Positions 30,727 through 30,737 of a stretch of 30,737 bases of DNA are shown here, in pieces (within the stretch, counting starts at the first letter, position 1; the number at the start of each line of letters is the position of its first letter). The notes under the pieces are model-generated. The model ran no database searches. It was not told the origin of the DNA and saw only the letters and a program-made list of their open reading frames with translations. Made by a program: the position numbers and the translations under genes. The DNA is from Flammula alnicola (lineage: Eukaryota; Basidiomycota; Agaricomycetes; Agaricales; Strophariaceae), in assembly GCA_015499995.1 (NCBI GenBank), contig JADNRV010000478.1, positions 1 through 30,737 of the forward strand, given 5' to 3'.

Positions 30727-30737
30727 TCATATAGTCG

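Overview
This is a repeat-dominated eukaryotic window, most probably from a mushroom-forming basidiomycete (Agaricomycetes). The evidence is the combination of KDZ-type, DIRS-like (RNase H plus tyrosine recombinase), Ty3/gypsy and DUF659/hAT transposase remnants, together with very short introns (about 47-71 nt) with GT..AG ends and CTNA-like branch sites. I see no bacterial features, rRNA, CRISPR or convincing single-copy housekeeping gene. The species cannot be named from the sequence.

Left part (1-12,887): an AT-rich, strongly CpG-depleted graveyard of old elements. It holds two inverted, face-to-face copies of one repeat end (about 430-758 and 12,211-12,575), a 1.49-kb terminal-inverted-repeat (TIR) unit carrying a GC-richer gene-like cargo (2,573-4,062), and a complete 1.09-kb TIR element with a 10-bp target duplication and an internal tRNA-like pol III promoter motif (6,037-7,130). 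Two further partial copies of that element (about 7,205-7,853 and 10,256-10,900), an intact 320-bp hAT-type MITE with an 8-bp target duplication (9,328-9,647), a broken second MITE copy, and a decayed DIRS-like RNase H/recombinase module on the minus strand (11,076-12,207) complete this part.

Middle (12,888-23,684): a possible LTR (12,888 to about 14,285); the C-terminal part of a KDZ transposase on the minus strand (14,543-16,745), abutting a 5' piece of a Ty3/gypsy retrotransposon (gag, zinc knuckle, protease) with its 495-bp LTR (16,748-19,445); a long anonymous AT-rich stretch; and two TIR elements (21,224-22,566 and 22,665-23,388). Many in-frame stops in these pseudogenes are TGA at positions that look like former CGA arginine codons.

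Right part (23,685-30,737): a recently broken DUF659/hAT transposase gene with intact splice sites (plus strand). It is cut at about 26,330 by a CpG-rich 1.76-kb LTR in minus orientation, which carries a TATA box and a polypurine tract at its inner border. Beyond it, on the opposite (plus) strand, lies a compact intron-rich gene cluster. A 127-aa Pro/Ser/Lys-rich ORF ends in a TAATG stop/start overlap with a 316-aa ORF holding a Zn(2)Cys(6)-like cysteine cluster. The ORF order, splice sites and TATA box suggest a dicistronic (possibly tricistronic) accessory transcript, antisense to the retroelement. This is the most interesting candidate system in the window.
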